Shown here: one piece after another, positions 43,693-53,045 of the stretch
Numbering within the stretch: the stretch's first letter is position 1
Layout: each line of letters begins with the position of its first letter
Assembly: GCF_002975175.1 (NCBI RefSeq)
Contig: NZ_PCNZ01000003.1
Location: forward strand, 124,001-188,000
DNA from: Bacillus sp. MYb209
GTDB taxonomy: Bacteria; Bacillota; Bacilli; Bacillales; Bacillaceae_G
DNA: 64,000 nt
Direction: 5' to 3'
The notes under the pieces: generated by a model
What the model saw: the letters and a program-made list of their open reading frames with translations, nothing else
Database searches by the model: none
What the model was told of the DNA's origin: nothing
Position numbers and translations under genes: made by a program

Positions 43693-44025
43693 TTAACTAT
43701 GCACCTCTGGTAATATAAACTCTCCTTTTTCTTTAGAAAATGGGACAACCTCTACAATCGCCTCAACATTGATTACTCCATATACATGCGGGTATTCTTG
43801 ACCGTTTGAAGCAAGTTCATATTTTATTTCTGCTTTTACAAGAGATGGATCTATTGTAAGTAATAAAACATCTTTTTCATGATTGAAATGTTTTTGAGCA
43901 ACTTTTAAAGCTTGGTCTAATAATGAACAATGAATAAATCCCTCTTCTTTAAGGGAGGCTTCATTAATCTCTCCAATTGTTTTTGCGATTTCCCAATTTC
44001 TTTTTGTTATTACTTTTGTGACCAT
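43693..44025 (-). CDS. DUF952-family protein
   Basis: 110 residues from the ATG at 44025, nine bases after GGGGGAG; the frame also has ATG codons at 44043 and 44031 which fall in or too near that site. The family core is IGEINEASLKEEGFIHCSLLDQALKVA, with LLLTIDPSLVKAEIKYELAS and YPHVYGVINVEAIVEV. The function of DUF952 is unknown; the fold resembles ADP-ribosyl-binding proteins. Confidence 0.82.
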   Translation of the reverse strand: MVTKVITKRNWEIAKTIGEINEASLKEEGFIHCSLLDQALKVAQKHFNHEKDVLLLTIDPSLVKAEIKYELASNGQEYPHVYGVINVEAIVEVVPFSKEKGEFILPEVHS

Positions 44026-44060
44026 ACCCATTTTCTCCCCCATATCTTTATATAGAAAAA

Positions 44061-44098
44061 CAAGAGGTTTTTCTGTTCATTACTAGAAAAGCCTCTTG
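44061..44098 (-). terminator. Terminator of helD
   Basis: CAAGAGG and TTTTCT pair with AGAAAA and CCTCTTG around a ten-base loop; a T-run (TTTTTCTATAT) follows in the minus direction. Confidence 0.8.
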
Positions 44099-44108
44099 AA
44101 TTTTTTTA

Positions 44109-46184
44109 TTATTTTAATCCCTTTATTAATGGTGACACTTCCCCACTATGGAAAATCCATAAATCATGAAGCGATCTCGTACATCCGACATACAATAATT
44201 TCGCATCGTGCTTTGTATTTTTGTAGTGCTCCTCATCGACATCGATAAGAAGTACTGCGTCAAATTCTAAGCCTTTTGCTAAATATACAGGTACTACCGA
44301 AATACCACCTTCGTATTTACTTTGATCTGCTTCAATCACGTTAACAGTTAATCCTGTATTTGTTAACTTCTCATATATATCACGGCATTCATCGTCTGTT
44401 CTTCCAATTACCGCGATTGTTTTCACATCTTCATTTTGCAAGTGCTGTAAAGTCTTCATAATTTCAGTGAATTGATCTTCTGCATGGATCACCTTAACGT
44501 CTTCACCACTACGGAAAACTGGTGTTGCCAGTCCCACTGGAATCTCTGCATTTTTAATTATTTCATTCGCAAATTCAATAATTTCTTTTGTAGAACGATA
44601 ACTTCTCGTCAGTTCATAATAACCTGTTTCTTGGAATACTTCCTTAAAAGCATTCCAGTCTTCAATTCCTTGATAATCATAAATCGCTTGAGATAAATCA
44701 CCTAATATGGTGAAAGAATTACCTAGTGTAATTTCTTTTAGTACATAAACTTGGAATGGTGAGAAGTCTTGCGCTTCATCAATAACGACATGATGAAACT
44801 TCTGTCCAATTTCAATTCCAGTTATTCGATGATGTATGTAAATTAGAGCTGGTAAATCTTCTACATACACTTCTTTTTTACGACAATTCTTTTCTGTTTC
44901 TTGAACAAGTTCTTCAGGTAACACTTCGAGTATTTCTTTACTTTTCAACATTGAACTGTATAGTGAAAGCGGGCTCATTTTCGGCCAAAAATTCATATAT
45001 GTGTTCAATCTCTTTGTAGCTTCTTTTTTTAGTAACTTTTTCTCGTTTGTTTCTCCAAACTTTTTAAGTTCAATTTCAATCCAGCGCTTCATACGGCCGG
45101 CTAAACGTTCTCTTCTTTTCTTTAATGGATAATGTTTATATTCAACTTGCATCCATTTTTTAACGTCTTCCACTGGAATAACTGCTTTATCCCACGCCTC
45201 AAAATCTTTTGTCGGTACTAAATCTTTTTCAAATTGAACCATTCTCTCTTCAATAAACGACTTAAACTCCAGCGTTCCTTTTAATTTACCGAGCATAACC
45301 TTTTTTTCATCGCGATTAATTGAAAATGCTTCTTTCAATTTTTCTTCTGTCTGCTTTAGTTTCACCGAACCCTCTAACATACGCAATGCCCAATCTGGAA
45401 ACGTTGTTTGACTAATATTGCCTACACCTAATTCGGGAAGTACGCTCGAAATATAGTCTAAAAACAAACTGTTTGGAGCAAATACGATCATTCTCTCCGC
45501 TTCTAGCTGTTCACGATATTCATAAATTAAAAAAGCAAGGCGATGTAAAGCGATCGTTGTTTTTCCGCTCCCTGCAACCCCTTGAATTAATAATGGTAAG
45601 TTTCTTTCCGCACGAATAATATCATTTTGCTCCGATTGTATAGTCGAAACGATATCTTTTAATTTATTATCTTTATTCTCACCTAATCGATATAGAAGAA
45701 AATCATCAGCATGCGAGACATCTTCATTTCCTTTCACATATGTATCAACAACACGTTCAAGCTCTCTTTTTCGAATGGAAATGTTTCGCTTTAAATAAAC
45801 ATCGCCTTCTACTAATCCGTCTGGTGAATGATAAAATGCTAATTCATCACCACCAGTAAATGAATAAAACATACTTGCGACAGGTGCTCGCCAATCAATT
45901 ACAATTGGTTTCATCGTATCTTTATCTGAAACACCTACTTTACCGATGTAAATCGGCATAACTACTTCCTTGCCATCCTCCTGAAAGTCTAATCTTCCAA
46001 AATACGGCTCTTGTACACCAATCCGTAAGCTTTGTCTATTAGACTCCCTCATACTTTCAAGAATTTGCTCTTTAAAATCTTCTCCATAATAAACCGGGAT
46101 TTTTTCAAGCTGTTCTAATTGATCATCCATCGTACTTAACGTATCTTTCATTTTTTGTAACTCTTCTTCAAAAATGTTGCTCAT
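44109..46184 (-). CDS. helD: RNA polymerase recycling motor HelD
   Basis: 691 residues from the ATG at 46184 with GGAGGGAAT upstream; a further ATG at 46211 lies before that site. A coiled-coil N-terminus (EEELQKMKDTLSTMDDQLEQ) precedes the UvrD/Rep-like ATPase: Walker A GVAGSGKTTIALHRLA, Walker B VVIDEAQDFSPFQ, and ELTRSYRSTKEII. In B. subtilis HelD removes stalled RNA polymerase from DNA. The length is normal for the type found in Bacillus. Confidence 0.88.
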   Translation of the reverse strand: MSNIFEEELQKMKDTLSTMDDQLEQLEKIPVYYGEDFKEQILESMRESNRQSLRIGVQEPYFGRLDFQEDGKEVVMPIYIGKVGVSDKDTMKPIVIDWRAPVASMFYSFTGGDELAFYHSPDGLVEGDVYLKRNISIRKRELERVVDTYVKGNEDVSHADDFLLYRLGENKDNKLKDIVSTIQSEQNDIIRAERNLPLLIQGVAGSGKTTIALHRLAFLIYEYREQLEAERMIVFAPNSLFLDYISSVLPELGVGNISQTTFPDWALRMLEGSVKLKQTEEKLKEAFSINRDEKKVMLGKLKGTLEFKSFIEERMVQFEKDLVPTKDFEAWDKAVIPVEDVKKWMQVEYKHYPLKKRRERLAGRMKRWIEIELKKFGETNEKKLLKKEATKRLNTYMNFWPKMSPLSLYSSMLKSKEILEVLPEELVQETEKNCRKKEVYVEDLPALIYIHHRITGIEIGQKFHHVVIDEAQDFSPFQVYVLKEITLGNSFTILGDLSQAIYDYQGIEDWNAFKEVFQETGYYELTRSYRSTKEIIEFANEIIKNAEIPVGLATPVFRSGEDVKVIHAEDQFTEIMKTLQHLQNEDVKTIAVIGRTDDECRDIYEKLTNTGLTVNVIEADQSKYEGGISVVPVYLAKGLEFDAVLLIDVDEEHYKNTKHDAKLLYVGCTRSLHDLWIFHSGEVSPLIKGLK

Positions 46185-46414
46185 TTGATGATTCCCTCCT
46201 GTCCGTTCCAATTTTTTCAGTCGAGATATAATTGTATTAAAAATCCATTCATAAAGTCAATAGTCTAAGTGAGAATTTTCCGAAATAAAGAAAAACACAA
46301 AAAAACCATACCTCTTTATCTAAGATTTTGAAGTATCCTTAAAATAAAATTTTCTCTCTATATTTATTTATGAGAATTATATTCATTTTTTTATTTTGGG
46401 GAACAATCAATTTT

Positions 46415-47401
46415 TCACTTACATGCAGGAATTACATACTTACCAAATAAGTCTAAAGATGAAAGTACTTTATGATGTTCTAATCCACCAAAATTCATTA
46501 CTGCCATAAAATTCGTAACACCTATTTCACTGTAAGACTGAATTTGTTTAATAACTTCATCAGGACTTCCTATTACTGGATTGAATTTATGTTTAAGGTC
46601 TTCATATGAAATATTCGTCCCACGCGGAGTATTCATAAATAGTTGATAAGGGCCTTTTGCATTTGATTCAGCATCTGCATATGTTTCACCAACATGAACA
46701 TGAAATGCAATAGGGATTTCCAACTCTTCTGGATTACCGTATCCTGACTTTAGATACGTGTTCTTGTAAGTATCAATCAGCTTTGCTAATTCATCTCGTG
46801 ATTTACTAAACCCAAGCCCCATGAAATTGTTTCCCATACTAGCAACATGATTAACACCTTTTTCACTAGAGGTTGCAATCCAATGAGGCGGAAACGGAGC
46901 TTGTGTTGGCTGAACATTAAGCCTAAGGTCTTTGTATTGAAAAAAGTTCCCTTGATGAGAAAAAACCTTGCCTGACCATGCCTTACGTAGCACTTCTAGA
47001 GACTCGTTAAAACGCTCAGTTTTGTCCTCCAATGAAATATTATAACCATCAAATTCCTTCTGTGCATATCCACTACCTAGCCCCAAGTCTAATCTTCCGT
47101 TTGATAAAAGATCAACCACCGCATAATCTTCAGCAACTCGTATAGGGTTGTGTAATGGCAGTACTGAAACACCCATACCAAGACGAATTCTATTCGTCCT
47201 TTGAGATACCGCAGCGAGCAGAACTGCTGGAGAGGGATTAACACCAAAATCTGAGAAATGATGTTCTGCAAACCATACCCCATCAAAATTCATTTCTTCA
47301 GCCCGAACGGCTTGCTCCAATACCTCATTATAGAATTGTTTAGGAGTTCGGGATAATTGATTGGGGTAATTATCAAATATTGTCAATGTACTGAATTTCA
47401 T
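46415..47401 (-). CDS. LLM-class flavin-dependent oxidoreductase
   Basis: 328 residues of the luciferase-like monooxygenase family: FDGVWFAEHHFSDFGVNPSP, RLGMGVSVLPLHNPIRVAEDYA and LGLGSGYAQKEFDGY. Such enzymes use reduced flavin and O2 on aldehydes, sulfonates or other substrates; the substrate is unknown. The ATG follows TCAGGAGCG. No partner gene is nearby. Confidence 0.88.
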   Translation of the reverse strand: MKFSTLTIFDNYPNQLSRTPKQFYNEVLEQAVRAEEMNFDGVWFAEHHFSDFGVNPSPAVLLAAVSQRTNRIRLGMGVSVLPLHNPIRVAEDYAVVDLLSNGRLDLGLGSGYAQKEFDGYNISLEDKTERFNESLEVLRKAWSGKVFSHQGNFFQYKDLRLNVQPTQAPFPPHWIATSSEKGVNHVASMGNNFMGLGFSKSRDELAKLIDTYKNTYLKSGYGNPEELEIPIAFHVHVGETYADAESNAKGPYQLFMNTPRGTNISYEDLKHKFNPVIGSPDEVIKQIQSYSEIGVTNFMAVMNFGGLEHHKVLSSLDLFGKYVIPACK

Positions 47402-47493
47402 TTGATATCGCTCCTGATAATTTTATTTAGTTTCTTCCCTTCATAGATTGCTTACAAAAAATCTAGATGGTACTGTATTTGAAAATAATCATT

Positions 47494-47781
47494 CTAGTTA
47501 TCCGAATCATTCCACTGACGACTTATTTCTAGCCCATAATCCATATCGTAAACTTCTTTTATAGCTTTAACTTTTTCAAGACTTTCATCGCTAAACACAG
47601 GTTTATTTTCAAAAGAATGTAGAACGATTCTTTCAAGAAGAACGCCTAGTGAAATATCATGATACTCTGCCATCGCTTTCAAAACCTTCACCATTCTTTT
47701 TTCCATTCTAATTCCAGTTTGTACACGTTCAACTTTAATTTTTTGATTTTTTCCATTTACTTGTTCATTATTTTGTTTCAT
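47494..47781 (-). CDS. Small RHH-like protein
   Basis: 95 residues, mostly charged; the middle (VQTGIRMEKRMVKVLKAMAEYHDISLGVLLERIVLHSFE) resembles a ribbon-helix-helix DNA-binding unit, and the end is acidic. The ATG follows AAGGATGTGGAATT. It could be a small regulator or antitoxin-like protein, but no toxin gene is adjacent. Confidence 0.6.
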   Translation of the reverse strand: MKQNNEQVNGKNQKIKVERVQTGIRMEKRMVKVLKAMAEYHDISLGVLLERIVLHSFENKPVFSDESLEKVKAIKEVYDMDYGLEISRQWNDSDN

Positions 47782-47954
47782 AATTCCACATCCTTACCGC
47801 AAAAAAATAATATTTTGTTACCTTGATAACAATGTATCATTATAACACCGATGCATATTTTGTCAATTGTGTCATTTTATTATTGGTTAAACATAATAGG
47901 TTCTCGCCCTATTACTATTATCAAAATAATGTAAATTTGTATCCATATAACGAA

Positions 47955-48282
47955 AAAAACGCTATTCTTTTTATAGAAATATACAAAAAGGATGGCGTTT
48001 TTAATATGAATTTATCGATTTCTGATGAACTAAAATTAGTTTCCAAAGTATTAGATGATATATATCACCTAATACTTTGGAATGATTTGATTCATTTAAC
48101 AATCAAGGGAATAAGGTACACAAGAACTAGTAGCCCTATGTGTTTGATTAAGCAAAAACATAGCACATACTTCATTAACTCAACCTTGTAGTCGATTAGA
48201 AGCCAACACTGATATTTCTATGAATCCAGAAGCACTCAACCAACGATGTATACCAACTATTTTCGTTGCATTTATTTATTAG
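47955..48282 (+). mobile_element. Decayed IS231-like (IS4 family) transposase N-terminus with leader hairpin
   Basis: The frame from ATG at 48006 opens MNLSISDELKLVSKVLDD, like IS231 transposases. In another frame, after an intact GTQELVALCV, a stop codon replaces a conserved Trp, then LSKNIAHTSLTQPCSRLEAN and ISMNPEALNQR follow, again like IS231. At least one frameshift, one stop and a truncation are present. A long hairpin (47955-48002; AAAAACGC...GCGTTTTT) precedes the ATG and holds the AAGGA site, as in IS4-family leaders that block read-through. Confidence 0.72.
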
Positions 48283-48374
48283 ATTCTACAAATTTGAAAT
48301 TCCCCTCACATAAACTTAGCTTGATGTGTATGAGGGATAATCCCTACCTTTTCTTTCTTTATTTCTTTATTTCT

Positions 48375-49112
48375 TTATTTCTTTTTTACTTTTATACGAT
48401 AAGATAAGCACTCATGTAGTGAAGCTTGCTCTTTATATCGCAATTTTTCAAAATCAAATGCTCCCCCTGGGAAGAATCCTACAATACTTAAACCTGCTTT
48501 AGCACATAAATCACTAATCTCTTCAACTGTATAACAACGTAAAGACTGTGTTACAATCTCATTAGGCTGATTAGGATTCCACCAATGATCTAGCATTCTT
48601 TCATTTATACTGTCATATTCATACTTTCGCATCGCTGTACCAAGTGACATTTCTCTCCCATTCACTGCTTTCCAATACAATGGTTGATAGATATCAATTA
48701 ATGCATAACCATCATCTTTCATCCATTTTTTAATCCTACTTAATAGAAATAATTGTTCTTTATCTGTTCCTACACCAAATCCGTCTAAATAGCTTACTAC
48801 ATCAAATTCTTTTGGAATATCAATTTGATAGAAATCGCCTTGATAAATCATAATATCGTTACTAGAATGCCTTTTTGCAAATTCAACTAATTCTGATACA
48901 AGCTCTACAGTTGTCATTGTTATATCTAGCTTTGACATTGCTCTGGCAAATCCACCATTCCCTGCACCAAGTTCCAACATCGTTTGAAACGGATATCCAA
49001 CTTGTTCTTGCACCTCTTTAGCAACCTGCTCTATCCAGCTTTCTGTATTTACATCATAATTCGACAGTTCAAATTGTTTTTTGTAAAATTCCTTCACATT
49101 TAATTCGTTCAT
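48375..49112 (-). CDS. Class I SAM-dependent methyltransferase
   Basis: 245 residues: motif I MLELGAGNGGFARAMSKL, acidic turn after MTTVELVSELVEFAK, FDVVSYLDGFGVG as motif IV, and the C-terminal half with WWNPNQPNEIVTQSLRCY. It may be a small-molecule methyltransferase. The ATG follows AGGAGGAGAATAATA. It is preceded by an imperfect 10-bp hairpin in the leader (about 49119-49144). Confidence 0.82.
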   Translation of the reverse strand: MNELNVKEFYKKQFELSNYDVNTESWIEQVAKEVQEQVGYPFQTMLELGAGNGGFARAMSKLDITMTTVELVSELVEFAKRHSSNDIMIYQGDFYQIDIPKEFDVVSYLDGFGVGTDKEQLFLLSRIKKWMKDDGYALIDIYQPLYWKAVNGREMSLGTAMRKYEYDSINERMLDHWWNPNQPNEIVTQSLRCYTVEEISDLCAKAGLSIVGFFPGGAFDFEKLRYKEQASLHECLSYRIKVKKK

Positions 49113-49288
49113 TATTATTCTCCTCCTGTAATAGTTTTTTCTACTACAGGTTAGAAACTAAATTTCTGATACCCATTAAAAATCCCCCTTATTTATCGCC
49201 TACAATTCTATATTATCAAATTAAACAGAATATTCAAATGTATTTTATTCTCTATTGATTTGAGAATTTCAACTGAAAACAAAATAAA

Positions 49289-49320
49289 AAGCAGATAATG
49301 AATTATTCCATTATCTGCTT
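49289..49320 (-). terminator. Terminator of the GGCT gene
   Basis: AAGCAGATAATG pairs with CATTATCTGCTT around a short loop, with a T-run in the minus direction. Confidence 0.8.
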
Positions 49321-49345
49321 ACCAATTTATCCTTAGCTGCTTTTA

Positions 49346-49726
49346 TTATACTTTTTGATACACGAGCCAATCCCCAGAATCAATGATTTTCTTTAACATC
49401 TCTTTATCCTGAGCAACATACACATATGTATGTATTTCTTTATCAGCAAAATATACTGTTTGCGTTATCCGGTCATATAAATCACTCTCTGCATTACCTG
49501 TATATTCTTCGAGTTCATCTAACTTTTGCAAAACCTCATCATCTACTTCGTAAACTTCCCCGTATACCTTTTCCCCGTTTGAACAAATCATTGCAGGATA
49601 CCCTTCGTTTGTATCAAATAATTTGCCATACGTCCATGCTCCGTCTGCGATGCATGTTGCACCTTGCATATAATGAGCATTCGTTTGCTCTTTTCTTAAC
49701 GTGCCATACACGAAAACATGATGCAT
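49346..49726 (-). CDS. Gamma-glutamylcyclotransferase-like protein
   Basis: 126 residues with the GGCT/AIG2 fold: HVFVYGTLRKEQTN (YGTL motif), LFDTNEGYPAMI, YGEVYEVDDEVLQKLDELEEY with the catalytic Glu region. Members cleave gamma-glutamyl groups or hydrolyse small amines; many paralogues exist in this group. The ATG follows GGGGATAGGGACAT. Confidence 0.88.
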   Translation of the reverse strand: MHHVFVYGTLRKEQTNAHYMQGATCIADGAWTYGKLFDTNEGYPAMICSNGEKVYGEVYEVDDEVLQKLDELEEYTGNAESDLYDRITQTVYFADKEIHTYVYVAQDKEMLKKIIDSGDWLVYQKV

Positions 49727-49753
49727 ATGTCCCTATCCCCTTTTTATTGCTCT

Positions 49754-51871
49754 TTACTTTCTAATTTGTAAATATGCACGAATCATAAAGTAACTCACTT
49801 CACCTGGAAGCTGTTCTTTAATAGATTTCAAACCACCTTCTGCATTTTGTACGGCAGTTTCAATAAGAGCTTCATACTCTGTTGGAACAAAGCTTTGCCA
49901 CTCTACTTCCATACCATCTTCATGGCAACGGATTAAGTGGTTTTCAATCGTTTGTCTTGATAGACCTCTATCTTTCGCAATCTCATTTAAATCAATGCCT
50001 TGTTTATACATTTCATATGTTTCTATATGAGAATTCGCTGACGCTTTTCCTGATTTTTTACTCTCTGAAACAACTTCAGTCTTAATTGTTTCCGCATAGT
50101 TTGGGTTATCCTCAATAAAGTGCTGAACTGCTTGTAAGAAGTGAGACCCGTACTTCACAAGTTTGTGTTCTCCGATTCCTTTTACAGTTAGGAGTTCGGA
50201 GTCACTTTGTGGCATTTTCGCACACATATCTTTTAACGTTTGGTCAGAGAAAATAACGAACGGCGGTACACCTTCTCCTTGCGCAATTTCTTTACGCACT
50301 TCACGAAGCACTTCAAATAAAGGATGGTCTTGAACAATTTGTCTCGTTTCTACTCGTTCTTTGCGTAAAACATTCTCTTTACCAAGTAATACTTCTTTTC
50401 CTTTTCCCGTTACTTTTAATGTCGGATACGTACCATGTTCAACTGCAATTAACTCATCTGAAATTAAAAACTCAATAAACTCACTAACTTCTTTTACACT
50501 ACGGTTTGACAAAAGACCGTATGTTGGCAAAGTATGAAAATTAAATTCAATGACTTTCTTATTTTTAGATCCAGTTAATACTTGTGCAATCATTTGTTTT
50601 CCGAATCGTTGGTTCGTTCGAATCATACAAGATAGTACCATTTGTGATTCTCTCGTCACATCAATACTTTCACGGTCGTCCGTACAATTACCGCAGCGAC
50701 CACAATCTTCTTTCGGCTCTTCTCCGAAGTATTGCAAAATAAATGATTGTAAACATTGTTCTGTATGACAGTAATCGGTCATATTTTGGAGTTTTTCAAG
50801 TTCGTTTGAAAAACGTGATTCTCCAGTTGATTGATCGATTAAAAAGCGTTGTACTTGCACATCTTGAGAAGAATATAACAAAATACATTCACTATCTAAT
50901 CCGTCACGACCAGCACGTCCTGCTTCTTGATAGTAACTTTCCATATTTTTTGGAAGTTGATAATGAATAACGTAACGAATATTCGATTTATCAATCCCCA
51001 TTCCAAACGCTGATGTCGCTACCATAACGCTGATTTCATCTCGTAAAAAGAGTTCTTGCTGTTCATTTCGATCGTGATCGCTCATACCAGCATGATATTT
51101 CGATACCGAAACTCCTGCTTTCCCTAAATCTTCATATAACTGATCGACTACTTTTCTTGTAGCTGCATAAATAATCCCAGATTCCTTCTGATTTTGACGA
51201 ATATAATCTGCTAAATACGCATTACGATCCTGTCCTTTAATTACTGAAAACGATAAGTTCTCGCGCTCGAACGTTGTCATAATTGTATTTTCTTGATTAA
51301 TTTCAAGCGTATTGCAAATATCATCACGTACTTGTGGTGTTGCTGTTGCTGTTAATGCTAAAACGAGCGGTTTTTCTGGAAGATAATCTAATATGCGATG
51401 TATATGTAAATAACTCGGGCGGAAATCATGACCCCACTGCGAAATACAGTGCGCCTCATCAATTGCAATCATCGGGATTTTCATGTCCATAAGTTGATCA
51501 ACAAACTCCATAGAATCAAGACGCTCAGGCGCCACGTAAAGCAACTTGTAATGCCCTTGTTTCGCCAATTGAATTCGTTGATTCGCTTCTGTAATAGAAA
51601 TAGAACTATTAATATATGTAGCGGAAATACCGTTTTGTATTAATGTATCTACTTGATCTTTCATAAGTGAAATCAAAGGTGAGATAACTAATGTCGTTCC
51701 TTCGAATACTAATGCGGGAATTTGATAACAAATTGACTTACCACCGCCCGTAGGCATAATACAAACTGTATCTTTCCCATCTAATACATTTTTAATTGTT
51801 TCATCTTGTCCTCTTCGGAATGACGAATAACCGAAATAAGACGCTAAAAGTTCTTGTGCTTTTGTAAACAA
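49754..51871 (-). CDS. recQ: ATP-dependent DNA helicase RecQ
   Basis: 705 residues. Walker A MPTGGGKS (about residue 44), DEAH-type box AIDEAHCISQWGHDFRPSY, motif VI EAGRAGRDG; a zinc/RQC domain with CLQSFILQYF and DCGRCGNC, an HRDC-like region near ALTVKGIGEHKLVKYG, and a C-terminal helix-turn-helix (LNEIAKDRGLSRQTIENHLI). The start is TTG at 51871. It works in DNA repair and recombination; intact by length and motifs. Confidence 0.93.
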   Translation of the reverse strand: MFTKAQELLASYFGYSSFRRGQDETIKNVLDGKDTVCIMPTGGGKSICYQIPALVFEGTTLVISPLISLMKDQVDTLIQNGISATYINSSISITEANQRIQLAKQGHYKLLYVAPERLDSMEFVDQLMDMKIPMIAIDEAHCISQWGHDFRPSYLHIHRILDYLPEKPLVLALTATATPQVRDDICNTLEINQENTIMTTFERENLSFSVIKGQDRNAYLADYIRQNQKESGIIYAATRKVVDQLYEDLGKAGVSVSKYHAGMSDHDRNEQQELFLRDEISVMVATSAFGMGIDKSNIRYVIHYQLPKNMESYYQEAGRAGRDGLDSECILLYSSQDVQVQRFLIDQSTGESRFSNELEKLQNMTDYCHTEQCLQSFILQYFGEEPKEDCGRCGNCTDDRESIDVTRESQMVLSCMIRTNQRFGKQMIAQVLTGSKNKKVIEFNFHTLPTYGLLSNRSVKEVSEFIEFLISDELIAVEHGTYPTLKVTGKGKEVLLGKENVLRKERVETRQIVQDHPLFEVLREVRKEIAQGEGVPPFVIFSDQTLKDMCAKMPQSDSELLTVKGIGEHKLVKYGSHFLQAVQHFIEDNPNYAETIKTEVVSESKKSGKASANSHIETYEMYKQGIDLNEIAKDRGLSRQTIENHLIRCHEDGMEVEWQSFVPTEYEALIETAVQNAEGGLKSIKEQLPGEVSYFMIRAYLQIRK

Positions 51872-51955
51872 AAAAGAGTCACCTGCTTTTCTATATCTTT
51901 CATCTATTCCTATTATATCATCACTTATGCGTCATGAAAGTGCTGAATGAAAGAG

Positions 51956-52210
51956 TTATATATAATCTATCATCAAACTGATTCTCGCCATCCTTTTGCA
52001 TGATCCACGAACAATTGTTAATAATTCTTGTAAAGCTGGAGAAATCCACTTGTTTTTGTGATATGCGATTTGTGAAGTTTTCGCTGCATACAAACTATTA
52101 CCTGGATTCTTTAACAAAGCACTCTCTTTAAGCTTAATAGCATGCTTTTTCATTATTCTAAGTTTCTCTTCGTTATGGATATTAATTAGTATCGGCGTTT
52201 TAGTTGCTTT
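51956..52210 (-). pseudogene. C-terminal fragment of a LysR-type regulator
   Basis: An open stretch reads KTPILINIHNEEKLRIMKK, then ESALLKNPGNSLYAAKTSQIAYHKNKWISPALQELL, which is the end of the LysR effector domain; there is no N-terminal DNA-binding part, and a stop codon precedes it at 52211-52213. The 65-residue frame from 52153 is only an accidental start inside this fragment. Tail of a decayed regulator gene. Confidence 0.65.
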
Positions 52211-52339
52211 CTACGTTTTACAGCATATAAAACACAAATCTAGTACACATGAAGTTAGAATTTCAATATAAATATTCATTTTATTCGCCTTCCTAGAATA
52301 CTACTAATCGTATACATGTGAATTTGAGGAGGTTAAATT

Positions 52340-52501
52340 ATGAAACAACGATACAATAGTTCCAGCAAGTCTAAAGCAGAAAAGAAACAACTCCAATTCT
52401 CTAATAATGATGCATGGAAATATGAATCATTTTATAAGTATCAGCCCTTATTTTCTTATAGCAAGCTTATGAATTTCCTTTCTCAACTTTTTAAACGTTA
52501 A
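52340..52501 (+). CDS. Small basic protein (53 aa)
   Basis: An ATG at 52340 is preceded by GAGGAGGTTAAATT, a strong ribosome site. The product is Lys/Ser/Tyr-rich (MKQRYNSSSKSKAEKKQ, then FSNNDAWKYESFYKYQPLF) with a hydrophobic end. No family was recognised. A hairpin terminator lies 115 bases downstream. A real small gene is likely. Confidence 0.6.
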   Translation: MKQRYNSSSKSKAEKKQLQFSNNDAWKYESFYKYQPLFSYSKLMNFLSQLFKR

Positions 52502-52615
52502 TACATGTGCCAAATATATATCATTCAAACAAATTTTCTCAACATAAAACTTATAGACTTACTACAATACAGTTGTTACCATATATAATAATCTGTTAGA
52601 TAAACCCCTTATGTT

Positions 52616-52643
52616 GACCTGCTTAAATTAGCAGGTCTTTTTT
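52616..52643 (+). terminator. Intrinsic terminator
   Basis: GACCTGCT-TAAATT-AGCAGGTC followed by TTTTTT, 115 bases after the 53-residue gene; it most likely ends that transcript. Confidence 0.82.
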
Positions 52644-52822
52644 ATAATTACATATTGCAATGTATCGTAGTCTGGCTGAAAAGTCTTTTCTCCATTTTAG
52701 AACCCTATTCCGCTCTCCACAAATGATTATAATTCCAAAAAGTAAAATATAAATCCGTTACATTCATATAAGTAATTCATTTTTTCTCAATACACAAAGT
52801 GAATTTCATTTGTTATTATGAA

Positions 52823-52914
52823 GGTACTCTAGATGAGTTTTTGCTCATCAACATTATCTAGTTAAAGGGGTCTGCCGCGGGAAGCAGATCCCTTTAACTT
52901 TATTAAAAAGTACC
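52823..52914 (+). ncRNA. Candidate three-stem structured RNA element
   Basis: GGTACT (52823-52828) pairs with AGTACC (52909-52914), enclosing a hairpin GATGAG-TTTTTG-CTCATC (52832-52849) and a 16-bp stem with one GU pair (arms 52860-52875 and 52884-52899) around CGCGGGAA. The result looks like a three-way junction. No coding frame or known riboswitch class was recognised. It could be an sRNA, a regulatory leader or a repeat. Confidence 0.4.
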
Positions 52915-52974
52915 CTTCTCATTTGGACACATTTACCAGGTTATTTTGAAAGAATTTTGTGCTAATATTACGTA

Positions 52975-53045
52975 GTCGAGTCCGACATCTCGGCAATACC
53001 CTTTTGAGGTCCTGCAATTTCCCTTGCAGGACCTCTATTATTTTA
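52975..53045 (+). ncRNA. Candidate short RNA ending in a perfect terminator
   Basis: An extended -10 box (TGCTAATAT near 52964-52972) precedes GTAGTCGAGTCCGACATCTC, then GAGGTCCTGCAA-TTTCCC-TTGCAGGACCTC (53006-53035) followed by TATTATTTT. The transcript would be about 70 bases. The -35 is weak, so the RNA is tentative; the terminator hairpin itself is unmistakable. Confidence 0.4.

Noticed and set aside
47823-48191. Plus-strand frame of 122 codons as a gene
   Set aside because: Its first part runs through AT-rich leader and hairpin sequence and its end continues in the wrong frame of a transposase; it is a decayed IS231-like remnant.
49113-49150. Leader hairpin of the methyltransferase gene as a riboswitch
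   Set aside because: Only a 10-bp imperfect stem overlapping the ribosome site region; too little structure to name a class.
51956-52153. 65-residue frame as an intact gene
   Set aside because: It begins inside a LysR effector domain with no DNA-binding part or ribosome site.
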